Source of the DNA: Siphonodentalium dalli
Taxonomy: Eukaryota; Mollusca; Scaphopoda; Gadilida; Siphonodentaliidae
Length of the DNA: 64,000 bases
Direction of reading: 5' to 3'
Assembly (NCBI GenBank): GCA_032622095.1
Contig: CP136066.1
Location: forward strand, 170,570,664-170,634,663
Shown: piece by piece, positions 46,776 through 59,032 of the stretch
Position numbering within the stretch: position 1 is the stretch's first letter
How the letters are laid out: every line of letters begins with the position of its first letter
Notes under the pieces: generated by a model
The model's database searches: none
What the model saw: only the letters and a program-made list of their open reading frames with translations
What the model was told of the DNA's origin: nothing
Translations under genes and position numbers: made by a program

Positions 46776-48000
46776 ACCCTGTTTACCGTTTTGTTTTAGT
46801 ATTTAAACTTCTTTCTGACGTCATTGCACAAGTTCCGCATTCTTCCACTTAGAATAATTTCTCTTGATATGCAGTGTGATCTACTCAAGCAGGGAGCAAC
46901 CAACTGGATTTAGGCCACAGTTATGTGCCCATGCCCCACAACTCATCTCAGCCCAATTGTTCATTGATCAACAGACATGACATGACAATTCTCAAATATA
47001 TAAATTTATTTGTAGGTAGTTAGTTGCCTTTCTAAATGAAAATAATCATTAAATTTCACAAATCAAGAATAATTAAGTCTCCTGTCACGATCTTCAGATG
47101 AGATTATCGATATATTAACTGCCCTTTTGAAAAATATCTAATTTACAGAAGTTTTTGGCACCTGAAAACAGTGACATTTTAAATATTGAAATTATCGTAT
47201 TGGCTACCATATTGTCGGGTGACTGGCAATTCTCCACCAAACTAAGATACAAACTATAGTCGGCATCTCTATGATGTACCCGATTATGACTAGAAACAAT
47301 ATCTACCGGGTGAACGGGAAGACCCCGTTTTACCAACACGAAGGCTATTTGCACGGTGCATGCTATGGTATTTGCTGACACGTGGATATGGACGCTGAAG
47401 TTTATTAATAAGCTTTTTCACTTGCTGTTCAGAGATTTCTCTAGAATTCCTGAAACTTCTTGTGATTTACTTTGAGCTATTTCTCTACAATTCCTGAACT
47501 TGAACTTCTTGTGATTAACATTGAGTTTAGTTAATTTGTATTTCCCGTCCATTTTTATTGAGATCATTTCGACCATTTTTCTGTCTAATCTCAATATAAT
47601 GGCTTCGGGAATTATTCTTGCAGTTAAATCCCCCATCGGGGTTTAATTTAACAATTTATCCTGCTTTGATGATATGAGTTATATTAATCCGCGATACGGC
47701 TTCAAACGATAATGCGGTTAAATCGGAACCGGAACGTGGCTTTACGCAGAACGTCAGCACGTCCAATAAATACTGTATACTGGCAGGGGACAGTCATGTG
47801 CAATGCTATTCACATTGGTATTAACGATTGATGTTAAACGGACGTGGAGGTGTGCATGTGTGTAGCTCCGTGACATGAGACAGGTATATAAAGTTAAAGT
47901 ACAGTGTTCTGATTCAGACTCATTTGACCGGCTATTCTGTGTGCATTTCATCGATCTAGATTGTTTTCTGTTGTAAACAATGTAACGTTATACGTTTTCG

Positions 48001-48762
48001 GTGAATCATTCGATTTTTTACTTGTAGGAAGTTAATTCGCTTTGGAAATTATTATTTCCACAACAAAGAAGAAAAATTTAACGGAAAGAATTCGTACAAA
48101 GATGGTTTGCAGCAAATGTTGAATTGAAACATCGACCATGCAGGAGTGGGTGACATTTTCATCGTTATATACACATAAATACCAGTTTTCTGGGTTAGGC
48201 TGATCCGCTGTTCTGTTTTCACATTCCGTCGATCTCGATTGCGTCCTGTTGGAATTATGTACAACATTTAGATATTTTCCTTGGACCATTATATTCTGGG
48301 AATTGCATGAACTTACTTCGCTTTCCGTGGAACAGACGGAACAACAACGAAAGCCTTCAACATAGAACGACTTCGTTCATACAAAATATGGGAGGACGAA
48401 AACCATGTTGATTTGAATTTAAAAATCTTTATGTATGTGACATTTTTACGGTTATTCAATCCAGCGGATATGTGATATTGACCGTAATAGCCGGAAAAAG
48501 TCAACAACGACGAACGCCTCCAACATATAAATAATTCCTATACAGAAGGACTGAAACCAATGTAGAAATTGAAATATTATTCATGTATGTGACATCGCCA
48601 TCATTATTCCGTCCAGCGGATTACCTTTAAAACAATATGTTATCTTGAACTATATATAAACAAATAAAACCACGAACAATATAAATTTGTAGGCATAATT
48701 CTTTTCAAAATGATATTCGGACAACAATCCATATAGGTTATTTTTACAAGCGGATTCGTGAA
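48001..48762 (+). promoter_or_regulatory. Tandem modules and TATA-like site upstream of the paralogous GPCR exon
   Basis: Three diverged modules begin near 48025, 48305 and 48490. They share TTCGCTT, CTTCAACAT or CTCCAACAT, an ACTGAAACCAA..GAAATTGAAA-like block, ATGTATGTGACAT and TCCAGCGGAT. They correspond to modules upstream of the minus-strand GPCR. A TATATATAAA-like site lies near 48652, ~110 bp before the ATG. Confidence 0.4.
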
Positions 48763-49516
48763 ATGGACCGTAATGCTTCTCAACACGTGATATTCTGGAC
48801 CTTAAATGGGTTTGGACCAACAGCAACGGATCTTGTAATCAGCGCAATCTCATCACTGATTGCACTTACGATTATATTCCTCAACTCAATCGTTCTTGAC
48901 ACACTCAGGAAGAATAGACACGTGCTCCAGACAGCTGATATATTTATAGCTAGCATTGCATTGGCCGATCTCATTCATGGAGTAACATTGTTGTATCACG
49001 TGACATATAGCATCGTTAACTTCCAAGATTTAACGGAGTGTAGATTTCGGTACGGACTTATCCATGCCACTGGAACAAGTTCAGTCCTTAACCTCGTTTC
49101 ATTGACCTTTGACCGCTACATTAAGATCACACTGCCTTTCAAATACAACGACATATTCCACAAGACATCAAACATATGTCTGACCGCTGGAATATGGATC
49201 CTGTCGGTAATTATTGGTCAGCTCCCGACAATGGGATGGAATGTGGATCCACCGAATGACGTCATATGGCCTTGCACATATTTAGGTGTCCATAGCGACG
49301 AGTATCTGATGCTGCTTGTCGTCCTGTTCCTGTTTACTTCCTTCATAATGGTCGTCGTTTATATTCATATTTTCAAGGTCGTGTGGTCACACGCATGCGC
49401 AATGAAGAAACAACGTCACATGGGTCGTAGTTCGAAGTTCGATAGCAACACGTGGAGATTAACCAAAACAATCTGCTTCATCGCAGGGGTTTATTTCCTT
49501 ACTTGGATTCCAACAG
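48763..49516 (+). CDS. Class A GPCR paralog, exon 1 (TM1-TM6)
   Basis: The exon is 754 bp, exactly as in the gene at 22229-21476, and ends at the same CAACAG|GTAAGG donor. The protein is strongly similar throughout (shared LNSIVLDTLRKN, LADL.HGVTLLYHVTY, SLTFDRY.KITLPFKYN, FLTWIPTG). Motifs are retained: the TM2 Asp, Cys before TM3, DRY, loop-2 Cys and TM6 WIP. Differences are mostly conservative and no stop interrupts it, which suggests a functional copy. Reading past the donor gives only nine extra codons. No TM7 exon is visible downstream to 64000. It is arranged head-to-head with the minus-strand gene, 26.5 kb apart. Confidence 0.88.
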
Positions 49517-49551
49517 GTAAGGGGTGTCAGACCCAGGAACATATACGTCAC

Positions 49552-50125
49552 TAATGCAACAAACTTTTTTCGGTTCCTTCGCGACCGAAGCAAGGGAAAT
49601 AATCTCAATTATTTCGGGTCCGAAGGAAGCGAACAAACGAATTAAAGGAAGCGAAAAAAACATCATTGTTATTTCGCTTGCTTCGTTTTGTTTTTTCGCT
49701 TCCTTTTTGTTGTTATTTCGCTTTCGGCGGTTCCTTCGCTTGCCTCGCGAAGTATCCGAATCAAGCGAAGGAACCGCAGAAACCCAACAACAACAACAAC
49801 AACAACAACAGTTTTTCTTGGTTTTTGGTTGTTGTTGGGTTTCGGTGGTTACTTCGCTTGCTTCGGATACTTCGCGAAGCATGCGAAGGAACCACCGAAA
49901 GCGAAAAAAAACAAACAAACGAAGCAAGTGAAATAACAAATATGTTTTGTCGCTTTCGTCGTTTGATTTTTTTCGCTTCCTTCGTTTGATTCTTTCGCTT
50001 TCTTCGGTTCGTTCGTGGCGAAGGAACCGAAATAATTGAGATCATTTCGCTTGCTTCGCCGCGAAGGAACCGAAGAAAGCGAAAAAACCAAACGAAGAAA
50101 GCGAAGGAAGCGAAAAACGTATGCT
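49552..50125. repeat. ~570-bp GAAGCGAA-rich palindrome in the paralog's intron
   Basis: A left arm beginning CGGTTCCTTCGCGACCGAAG folds on a right arm containing GAAGGAACCGAAATAATTGA and GCGAAGGAACCGAAGAAAGC. The centre is an (AAC)n tract near 49787-49810 facing a GTTGTTG run. Being purine-rich and repeat-built, it is open in several frames on both strands, so frames of 80-146 codons here are artefacts of composition. Confidence 0.85.
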
Positions 50126-50944
50126 GCAGAAACGGGACACCATACTATAATGTAATATCTCAGCCGCCTCTTCCGACGTTCGGGTAGCTGCTATTTGGAA
50201 CTCATGTCGTGGGTCAGCTAGATGTCTGTTGCAAGAGTTATTGTGCTTACGAGTGGATTATGTGCATTTTACGAATATTATTGAATGGTTGAGGTGTGTT
50301 TGATGTTAAAATAGGAACACAATCGATGCCTATTTTCCTTTTAAATTTGAGATATAGATATGAGATTTGAACGATTACTGATTATTGAATGTGAATTTCC
50401 ACAATATGTCAACTTATTACATCTAGGAGGTTGTATCGAAGTTTCAAAGCTCAGATTTCCAATTTAATATTTTAAATTTATTAGCTTGATCCACCTGGAT
50501 GTTTTGTCAGCTAGTAAAACTTCCACTGGCTTCTTTTAGAAATATATGGACTTGCTGCACGGACGCATGGAGTCACGAGAGTTCGAGGGGTCACGCGTGG
50601 TCACGGTCCGTGGCCGCTTTGCATGTAGATAAGGAATTACTTTCGGAATTTAAGACGATTCAAAGTATCGATCGTCAGAAACAAAAATATTGAGGGAGCT
50701 TGTGATATAGTTGGCGTGCGGATACATACATTTACTTATTTCCGAATAAGTAATAATCTCTTATTCATGCAAAAGACTTATCACATATATAACACCCTGC
50801 TGATTACACATCTAAATATATATGTTTACACTTGTGATGACACGTGTTAGGGAATTCAAGTTACAACCATGCATCGCCATATACGGTATTTGTAAACCCC
50901 AGCGAGCTCACCGTCCAAACTACAAAGAAAAACGTTCTTGTATG
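50126..50944. other. No recognised feature
   Basis: Unassigned sequence; small frames only. Confidence 0.4.
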
Positions 50945-51105
50945 ACTTTTTCGGCATAATATGATATCGTACTTGGTATTGTTGTCGATTTTAATTTGTA
51001 ATGAACTAATTTTGATAATGAAATAAGCTTTTGGTGAACTTAGGTTGTTGTAACTGGATGATACGGGGACCCTCAAACCCAAACCGGACAGTGTATCTTT
51101 ACTGA
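50945..51105. repeat. Dispersed repeat, copy related to 46625-46775
   Basis: Shared ordered blocks are ATATGATATCGT, TTGGTATTGTTGT, CTTTTGGTGAA and GGGGAC. Bases 51106-51952 hold no recognised feature. Confidence 0.5.
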
Positions 51106-51952
51106 ACCTACTATAGATTGGTTGCACAACTAGACGAGGGTTATACCAAACATCGTTGGTGGGCAGCATTAACTAATTTAGCATCTAGTCCTCTAATTTG
51201 ACGATACAGTAATTTGGGTAGCCCATACCACTCGTCCAGTCCGAGCATTCACTGTGGTGTACTATACGGGTTAGCGCAACGTATCGCCTGTGCCCCACCA
51301 GCGGAATGTTTACACTATCGGATGACCCGGGTATACCTTTATGTAGTTAGGCGGCGAGGTACGACTTACATTTAGGCGGCAATATGCCTAAGTGATTTTA
51401 TAACCTAACTAGCATGGTTACCAGGCGTAGCCCGGGTTCAAAGTTAACCAAAAATAATGTTGTCTGTCGGTTATACATCATAATTTGGTTGAATAGCATT
51501 CGTTATCAAAGTCAAAGATCAGCCAGTTTCCCTTAACTCTTTCAATTGCATATTTTTCAAAGAGTAGACTTGCTGAACAAGCTACTACGATTCAATATTT
51601 ATTCAGTAAAAACTTTACTATTTGTAGATCCAAGCTTATCAAATTCCAATAATGAAGGCATTTTCAAGGCTGTCCAAATCTTTATAAGAGACACACCCAC
51701 CCCATGGTGAGAACATACGAAGTTCAACAGCAGATGACTACTAGGAAAGCAAAAAACAATAAATAATAAAAATAATATTTCTGAGTATAGGACAATAGTC
51801 ATAAAAGCTCTATAGGAACACATTGCACTGTCCTACCACCTTAGCATTGTTAGGGATGTATGAGCACAGTACACTTTAAAGCAACCAGATACTTTCGAAC
51901 GAGTTGGGAGAGACTAGCAACAATGAAACTTTAACATTATACACTTTAATCT

Positions 51953-51973
51953 TCTATTATATATTTTGGAAGA

Positions 51974-52010
<37 letters not shown>

Positions 52011-52692
52011 CTGTGTGTCTGTGTGTTCGCGATGAACTCGAAAACGGCCAGCCGATTTCGATGAAACTTGGTATGTGGGGCTGACATGGGCCTATTAATT
52101 TGCCTGTGCGACGTGACCTTGACCTTGAAATCGGGTAATTTCAAGGTCAAACGCCCGAATATCACGGGATTTCAATGAAACTTGGTATGTGTGGGTGTCT
52201 TTGGCCGGGGAGTGGCATAAACCTATTAATTTGTCCGTGGGACGTGACCTTGACATTGAAATCGGGTCATTTCAAGGTCAAATGCCCAAATATTACGGGA
52301 TTTCAATGAAACTTGGTATGCGGGGGTACATTCGTATGGGGAGTCTCATAAGCATATTCATTTGCCCGTGTGACGTGACCTTGAAATCGGGTCAATTCAA
52401 GGTCAAATCGCCAATTTTGATGGGATTTCGACGAAATTTGATACATGGGGGTACTTTTGTCAACTGAGTGTTTTGGACGGGTCAAATCGTGACCCCGACC
52501 TGACCTTGACCTTCAAAATAATAAATTCAAGGTCAAATCGGGTAAAACCGGATGGATTTCGACGGGCACGTTTATCGGGTACTTTTGTCCGGGCAGTGTT
52601 TTGGACTGGTCAAATCGTGACCCCACTTGACCTTGACCTTCAAAATGGACAATTCAAGGTCAAAGCCCGGACGAAGTCGGGTCATCTTCTAA
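51953..52692 (+). mobile_element. Helitron-like non-autonomous element A
   Basis: It starts TCTATTATATATTTTGGAAG, followed by a (TG)n tract at about 51977-52009. Then come ~120-bp units with GAAACTTGGTATG and paired TGACCTTGA...TTCAAGGTCA. Near the end CCCGGACGAAGTCGGG forms a stem-loop, followed by a CTAA terminus and T. TC start, 3' hairpin and CTRR end are Helitron signatures. No Rep/helicase is encoded. Confidence 0.7.
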
Positions 52693-52858
52693 TACCATAT
52701 ATAATTGTTCAATGCCATGTTCATTTTGTTATTTCACTTGATTGTCTGGTGATCGGGTGAGAAGTAGCATATAAGTGGCCCGCACTTGTTCTTCAATCCC
52801 ATTGCCTATGTATGTATTTATATGCACATATGGCGAAATATGTTTAAACCAACTCTTA

Positions 52859-53721
52859 CGGTGCCCCGATCATTATCGTTACTCCGACGAAGTCACGTCG
52901 GAATATTTAAAAACATGAGAAGTTTTAATGCAAGTATTGTCGCCCTTTCCCGATCCTCAATTCCTGAAATGGAAGTTGCACAACACCATCTTGGATCTTG
53001 AATCACACCGTTTGATATCGTATTTTTTGGTTACGCTTATATAAAAATATATATTAAGATCGGCGAATTTGTTTTTATCAATGTTGGTGCCCCTTCCCCT
53101 CTCCGGAACAATTAACCACACCATTATATGTTTTTTTATATCACGAATATTTAACTTGCATCATTATAGTCCTCGTCAAGAGTTACCCCTTTTATACTCT
53201 AGATTGTGCCCGGCCGTTACTTTAATAAATAGCGGACATACACCCGGAAATATATAATTATGCATGTTATTGGCGTGACCCGAGTAACCTCAGTATAGAG
53301 TTCATAAAATCGACAATCCACTACAAAAGACAATATCAGTGCATAATATATAACATACAGGAATTTCCCATTGCAATGGCTCCATTGCTTCCTAATTGAT
53401 CACGTGGCAATTATAAAATTTAATCAAAGTACAGGTACCCCTACATTGAATTTATATCGTCTAATATTAAAATATTAATGTTAGCCGAGAAACCTCGGGC
53501 GCTCTGGATTGAGAAGTAGTGTTGTGTTTCAGAAACCTTTTAGCGAGTTTGCGAAACACGTCAGACTGGAACTTCGTCGCGGTAGCTTGAGTACTTTCAA
53601 TGCAGCACATATCGATTTGGAACAGGTGGATGTTCCCCGTTGACCGGTAATCGTTCACTAAGGTTTTCTCATTCAGAAGTACATGAATTCTATGAAATAG
53701 CAGCCAGAAAATTGTTATGCA
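52859..53721 (+). repeat. Segmental repeat S, copy 1
   Basis: It matches 56650-57935 in the same order (CATTATCGTTACTCCGACGA, AAGATCGGCGA, GGCGTGACCCGAGTAACCTC, AGCAGCCAGAAAA). Its last ~300 bp (from about 53415) recur again at 54088-54390. Confidence 0.8.
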
Positions 53722-54085
53722 TTAAAGATACGGGCGGCGTAGGCGGTGGGTACGCTGTTAAAATATTCACCTCCGTCAAAAACCGCCTTAAACAGAAAGA
53801 ATAGTAAAATATTGACATACTTTGTTCTAATCCCAATCAGAAATATGGCATAAACAGTATGTTATTGTTATTTTTTTCCCCTTTGTTATGTAAACAAACG
53901 CAAAAAACGTTACGTTACCTTGCTTTTGTTTAGATCCGGATCGGGTATGGTAAACACAAAGACAGTTATTTGTTACCGTTTTGCTGATGGAAATCATAAA
54001 GAGCGTTTCTATCATTTTTGTTTGATTAACCAATATAATTGCTCTGTGTTATGTAAACAGAAGCACAACTTCTATAACAAGAGCA
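53722..54085 (-). mobile_element. Diverged T1-subfamily MITE, truncated
   Basis: It starts TTAAAGATACGGGCGGCGTA, then GGCGGTGGGTACGCTGTTAA. It resembles the T1 right end through the AAACCGCC..AAACAGAAAGAA and ATGTAAACAAACGC blocks. The far TIR is missing where the duplicated S segment begins. Confidence 0.7.
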
Positions 54086-54087
54086 GG

Positions 54088-54390
54088 CTTTAATTTAATC
54101 AAAGTACAGGTACCCCTACATTGAATTTATTTATATTAAAATATTAATGTTAGCCGAGAAACCTCGGGCGCTCTGGATTGAGAAGTAGTGTTGTGTTTCA
54201 GAAACCTTTTAGCGAGTTTGCGAAACACGTCAGACTGGAACTTCGTCGCGGTAGCTTGAGTACTTTCAATGCAGCACATATCGATTTGGAACAGGTGGAT
54301 GTTCCCCGTTGACCGGTAATCGTTCACTACGATTTTCTCATTCAGAAGTACATGAATTCTATGAAATAGCAGCCAGAAAATTGTTATGCA
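54088..54390 (+). repeat. Direct duplicate of the S-segment end
   Basis: Almost identical to 53415-53721, offset ~669 bp. Both copies are followed by TTAA and a T1-subfamily start. A matching 63-codon frame in each copy has no recognised domain. Confidence 0.85.
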
Positions 54391-55007
54391 TTAAAGACAC
54401 GGGCGGCGTTGGCGGTGGGTATGCTGTTAAAATATTCACAATCGTACGTCTTGACGACAATATACTATGTACGCGCTGATTATGTTTGGCATATGCACAA
54501 TTTCATATATATTTTGAAGACCTCTGTTTGTCTGTCTGTATGTTTGTCTGTATGTCTGTATGTCATTTATACAAATCTACGATTCTCGACCGATCGGGAC
54601 GAAACTTGGTACGTGTGTGTAGTTTGACCAGGCGGTCGTCGTTGTCGTATTGGCGAGCCCGTGCGGCGCCCGCTTCGCGCATGCGCAGACGAGATATCGG
54701 AAACGGATGGAGCTATCGACTTGAAAACACTTCTTCGAATATTTCCGTTATTTCGTCAAAAACTCTTCTTCAAATATCTCCGTTATTTCGTCAAAAACAC
54801 TTCTTCTCATACAAATCACTGTTATTTAGCAAATTAACATTATTTATAGAGTTATTGCCCTTCATGCAGGATTAACAAAACATGTCTTCATTTAGTGGAC
54901 AATCCCAAGCTCGCGTGCCACGCGTGGTTGGATTGTCCATTTATTAATGACCATTTTAGGTACCGATTGTCCTTTTATAAGTGGACAATCCTCGAAGAAT
55001 TGCCTGA

Positions 55008-55911
55008 GTTTATTATATATTTTGGAAGATCTGTGTGTCTGTCTATCTGTCTGTCTGTCTCTGTGTTCGCGATGGAATCAAAACGACCAAACCGATTTCG
55101 ATGAAACTTGGTATGTGGGGGTACTTTCGGTCGTGGAGTGGCATGAGCCTGTTAATTTGTCCGTGCGACGTGACATTGACCTTGAAATCGGGTCATGTCA
55201 AGGTCGAACGCCCGAGTATCACGGGATTTCGATGAAAATTAGCGTCTGGGGATACTTTCGTATGAGGAGTGTCGTAAGCCTATTCGTTTACCCGTGCGAC
55301 GTGACCGTGACCTTGAATCGGGTCAATTCAAGGTCAAATCGCGAATTTTGATGGGATTTCGACGAAATTTGATACGTGGGGTTACTTTTGTCCACTGAGT
55401 GTTTGTACGGGTCGAGTCGTGACCCCGACCTGACCTTGACATTCAAAATTATCAATTCGATGTCAAATCGGATAAATCCGGATAGATTTCGACGGGTACT
55501 TTTGTCGGGTACTTTTGTCCGGGCAGTGTTTTGGACGGGTCAAATCGTGACCCCACCTGACCTTGACCTTCAAAATGGAAAATTCAAGGTCAAATCGCGC
55601 AATTCGCCGAAAAGCGACGAAATTTGATACGTTGGGTTACTTTTGTCCACTGAGTGTTTTCGACGGGTCAAATCGTGACCCCGACCTGACCTTGACCTTC
55701 AAAATGATCAATTCGAGGTCAAATCGGGTAAAACCGGATGGATTTCGACGGGTACTTTTGTCGGGTACTTTTGTCCGGGCAGTGTTTTGTACGGGTCAAA
55801 TCGTGACCCACCTCACCTTGACTTTCAAAATGGACAATTCGAGGTCAAATCGCGCAATTCGCCGAAAAGCAGAGGGGAAACAGCCCGGACGAAGTCGGGT
55901 CCACCCGCTAG
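55008..55911 (+). mobile_element. Helitron-like non-autonomous element B
   Basis: It starts near TTATTATATATTTTGGAAGA with a (TCTG)n tract. It carries repeated TGACCTTGACCTT / AATTCAAGGTCAAATCG units and ends GGACGAAGTCGGGTCC, ACCCGCTAG then T. Element C begins at that T without a gap. Confidence 0.75.
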
Positions 55912-56556
55912 TCTATTATATATTTTGGGAAATCTGTCTGTGTGTGTGTGTGTCTGTCTGTCTGTCTGTCTGTCTGTTCGCGATGGACTCGAAAACGGCC
56001 AAGCCGATTTCCATGAAACTTGGTATGTGGGGTACTTTCAGCCGGGGAGTGGCATGGGCCTATTAATTTGCCCGTGCGACGTGACCTTGACATCGGGTCA
56101 TTTCAAGGTCGACCGCCCGAGTATCATGGGATTTCAATGAAAATTAGTGTCTATGGATACTTTCGTATGGGGAGTGACGTAAGCCTATTCGTTTGCCCGT
56201 GCGACGTGACATTTACCTTGAAATCGGGTCAATTCAAGGTCAAATCGCGAATTTTGATGGGATTCGACGAAATTTGATACATAGGGTTACTTTTGTCCAC
56301 TGAGTGTTTTGGACGGGTCAAATCGTGACCCCAACCTGATCTTGACCTTCAAAATGATCAATTCAAATCGGGTAAAACCGGATGGATTTCGACGGGTACT
56401 TTCGTCGGGTACTTTTGTCCGGGCAGTGTTTTGGAGGGGTCAAATCGTGACCCCACCTGACCTTGACCTTAAAAATGGACAATTCAAGGTCAAATCGCGC
56501 AATTCGCCGAAAAGCAGAGGGGAAACAGTCCGGACGAAGTCGGGTCCACCTGCTAG
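55912..56556 (+). mobile_element. Helitron-like non-autonomous element C
   Basis: It starts TCTATTATATATTTTGGGAA immediately after the CTAG of element B, and has (TG)n/(TCTG)n tracts and the same receptor-site-rich units. It ends GGACGAAGTCGGGTCCACCT, GCTAG then T. Confidence 0.78.
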
Positions 56557-56649
56557 TACTATATATATTTTAATATTCCTTCCGTTGATGGCGATTTGAA
56601 CAAATATGAATATTTTTGCAACGAACGCCGCCCATGCCTTTAACTATTA

Positions 56650-57935
56650 TGGTGCCGCAATCATTATCGTGACTCCGACGACGTCGCGTAGGAATATTTA
56701 AAAACATGATAAGTTTTAATGCAAGTATTGTGGCCCTTTCCCGATTCTCAATTCCTGACATGGAAGTTGCACAACACCTTCTTGGATCTTGAATAACACC
56801 GTTTGATATCGTATTTTTGGTTAAAAATATACAATAAGATCGGCGAGTTTGTTTTTATCAATGTTGGTGCCCCTTCCCCTCTCCGGAACAATTAACCACA
56901 CCATTATATGTTTTTTTTGTTATATCACGGATATTTAACTTGCACCATTATAGTCCTCGTCAAGAGTCTTACCCCTTTTATAATCTAGATTGTGCCCGGC
57001 CGTTAATTTAATAAATAGCGGACATACACCCGGAAATATATAATTATGCATGTTATTGGCGTGACCCGAGTAACCTCAGTATGGGAGTTCATAAAACGTC
57101 GTACGAAACTATAGGCGTTAACCCTTTACCCAACAGAAGGGCCCTGTGCCAATGCATTCTCTTATATATGCGAGTCGACCATAGGTCGCCTCGCATATAT
57201 AAGAGAATGCATTGGCTTAACACATTAAAAATTATAAAATTGTTAAAGAATGTAAGAAAAAATGGTAAAAAGTGTTAAAAAAAGATTTTTGTTTAGGCCA
57301 ATGCATTCTCTTATATATGCGAGGCGACCTATGGTCGACTCGCATATATAAGAGAATGCATTGGCACATGGCATAACTGTAACTATCACAATGTGGTCAA
57401 GGAGCCGGTTCCAATGATACCCATATTTGTATGGTTCTATTGAGAAAGACCGAAGATATGTTAGGCTGTTGAAGCTTTATTTGGCCGGTTTTGGCCGGTT
57501 TGTTGGGTAAAGGGTTAATCCGCTACACAATACAATACCATTGCATAATATATAACGCTCAGGAATTACCCACTGTAATGGCTCCATTGCTTCCTAATTG
57601 ATCACGTGATAATTATGAAAACTAATCAAAGTACAGGTCCACATACATTGAATTTATATCATCTAATATTAAAATATTAATGTTAGCCCCGTAACCTCAG
57701 TGCTCTGGATTTAGAAGTAGTGTAGTCTCAGAAACCTTTGTACGAAACCATTAACGAGTTTGTGGAACTTCGTCACAGTAACTTGAGTACTTTCAATGCA
57801 GCACATAAAGCTATATCGACTTGGAACGGTAGATGTGGCCCGTTGATCGGTAATATTTCACTAAAGATTTTCTCATTCATTCAATTTCTTTTTTTAAATT
57901 CTATGAAATAGCAGCCAGAAAACTTATGCATTAAC
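56650..57935 (+). repeat. Segmental repeat S, copy 2, interrupted by a T2 element
   Basis: It matches 52859-53721. The T2 element at 57118-57518 splits it. At its end AGCAGCCAGAAAAC..TTATGCATTAACC is an unoccupied version of the TTAA site that holds a MITE after both other copies. Confidence 0.8.
57118..57518. mobile_element. TTAA-flanked element with two 69-bp hairpins (T2), copy 2
   Basis: The ends are TTAACCCTTTACCCAACA and TGTTGGGTAAAGGGTTAA, perfect inverses over 18 bp. Hairpins lie at about 57148-57216 and 57299-57364. It is nearly identical to 34377-34768 apart from a GGCCGGTTTT duplication near the end. Confidence 0.9.
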
Positions 57936-59032
57936 CTATGTATTGTAAGATTTCATTGACAAATCTCATTGATAAAGAGTGCTAATTTAAAACACGTTTT
58001 ATGTTCAAATTATAGAGGTGGCTTCTAGCTTTTAGCTACAGATTGTCTTTTCACTAACAACTGTCTTCACTCCATTAGATTCAGGCTAGAGAGTGTTAGA
58101 CACAGTGTCGACCCATTATACACGTATATCAGTATATCGTGGAATTATACATGTATTCCACTTTTTGGATACAACCTATTAGTTACGTTATCGTATGTGG
58201 GTGAAGGCTGAGTTTTTAGTTTTAATTAATGTTCACCCTTTGAACGGACATGGCGCATTTGAACCTCAAGACTGGTGTGAGGATAAATTATAGGTCGTAA
58301 GTACACGAACTACTGACATACATGTATAGATATAAAACTGAGCTAAAATCTTACCATAGACAGACATAGCGAGTTTCAGCTGTTTTCTGTGTTTCTTGTA
58401 AATGCTCTGAATTCAAATCTGACAATGAATAGACTATCATTGAACGGTCTGTATCGTCTCCAAGTTTACCATTTCAACCTACCTCCGGGTTCCGATGAGA
58501 CTAAAATCCAAATTTATCACATTTTCCATATCTTGTGACATTCGATCTGTTGAAAGATTCCAACCCAACACTTAATATAACTAAATATTCCCCAAATGAT
58601 ATAAGATCTTATGTTTGAATTAAAGTACATGTAAGACATTATTTGACCTTGGTCTAAAAGAATACACGTTGCACCGAATATTGTTCTGAAATCTGAATGA
58701 ACACAATTGTATATTAGAGCTATCATAACCTATTTGCTCAGTCTTAAAATTTCAACTGTTTTAGTCATCCATCGATCGGTCAACGAAATAATTTTTATGA
58801 AATCCATATGTTGAAAATGTTAGCAAAAATGATTGAAAGAAAGACATCGAATCCATTTCCACTGTAGCCCTGATGAATGCCACTGACAACCCAGAGGTAC
58901 AACCTCTCCATGGTGGTAAATAAACGTCGGTCAATAAAGCGAATGGAATAACAATTTGTCTATATCATATATTCATTTTATTGCAATTTACCCAACATAC
59001 ATTAAAAGTCGATGTGCTTATTTTTACGTGAT
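57936..59032. other. No recognised feature in ~1.1 kb
   Basis: AT-rich DNA with no domain-bearing frame or repeat match. Confidence 0.4.

Larger units (their letters stand above)
54391..56643 (-). mobile_element. T1-subfamily MITE expanded by nested insertions
   Basis: The left end is TTAAAGACACGGGCGGCGTT, and the right end is GCAACGAACGCCGCCCATGC then CTTTAA, with GAACAAATATGAATATTTTT just inside as in T1. The 2.2-kb interior holds Helitron-like elements B and C, a degraded related start near 54510 and a small GTGGACAATCC palindrome near 54895-54993. Confidence 0.65.

Noticed and set aside
49499-50091. Several 80-146-codon frames on both strands
   Set aside because: They result from the GAAGCGAA-type repeat being free of stops in many frames of the palindrome. 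There is no protein-like composition.
53467-53658. 63-codon frame duplicated at 54136-54327
   Set aside because: Identity follows from the S-segment duplication. The third copy near 57700 does not preserve it.
55035-56599. Overlapping frames of 60-167 codons
   Set aside because: Produced by the repeated units of the Helitron-like elements; frames are mutually inconsistent.
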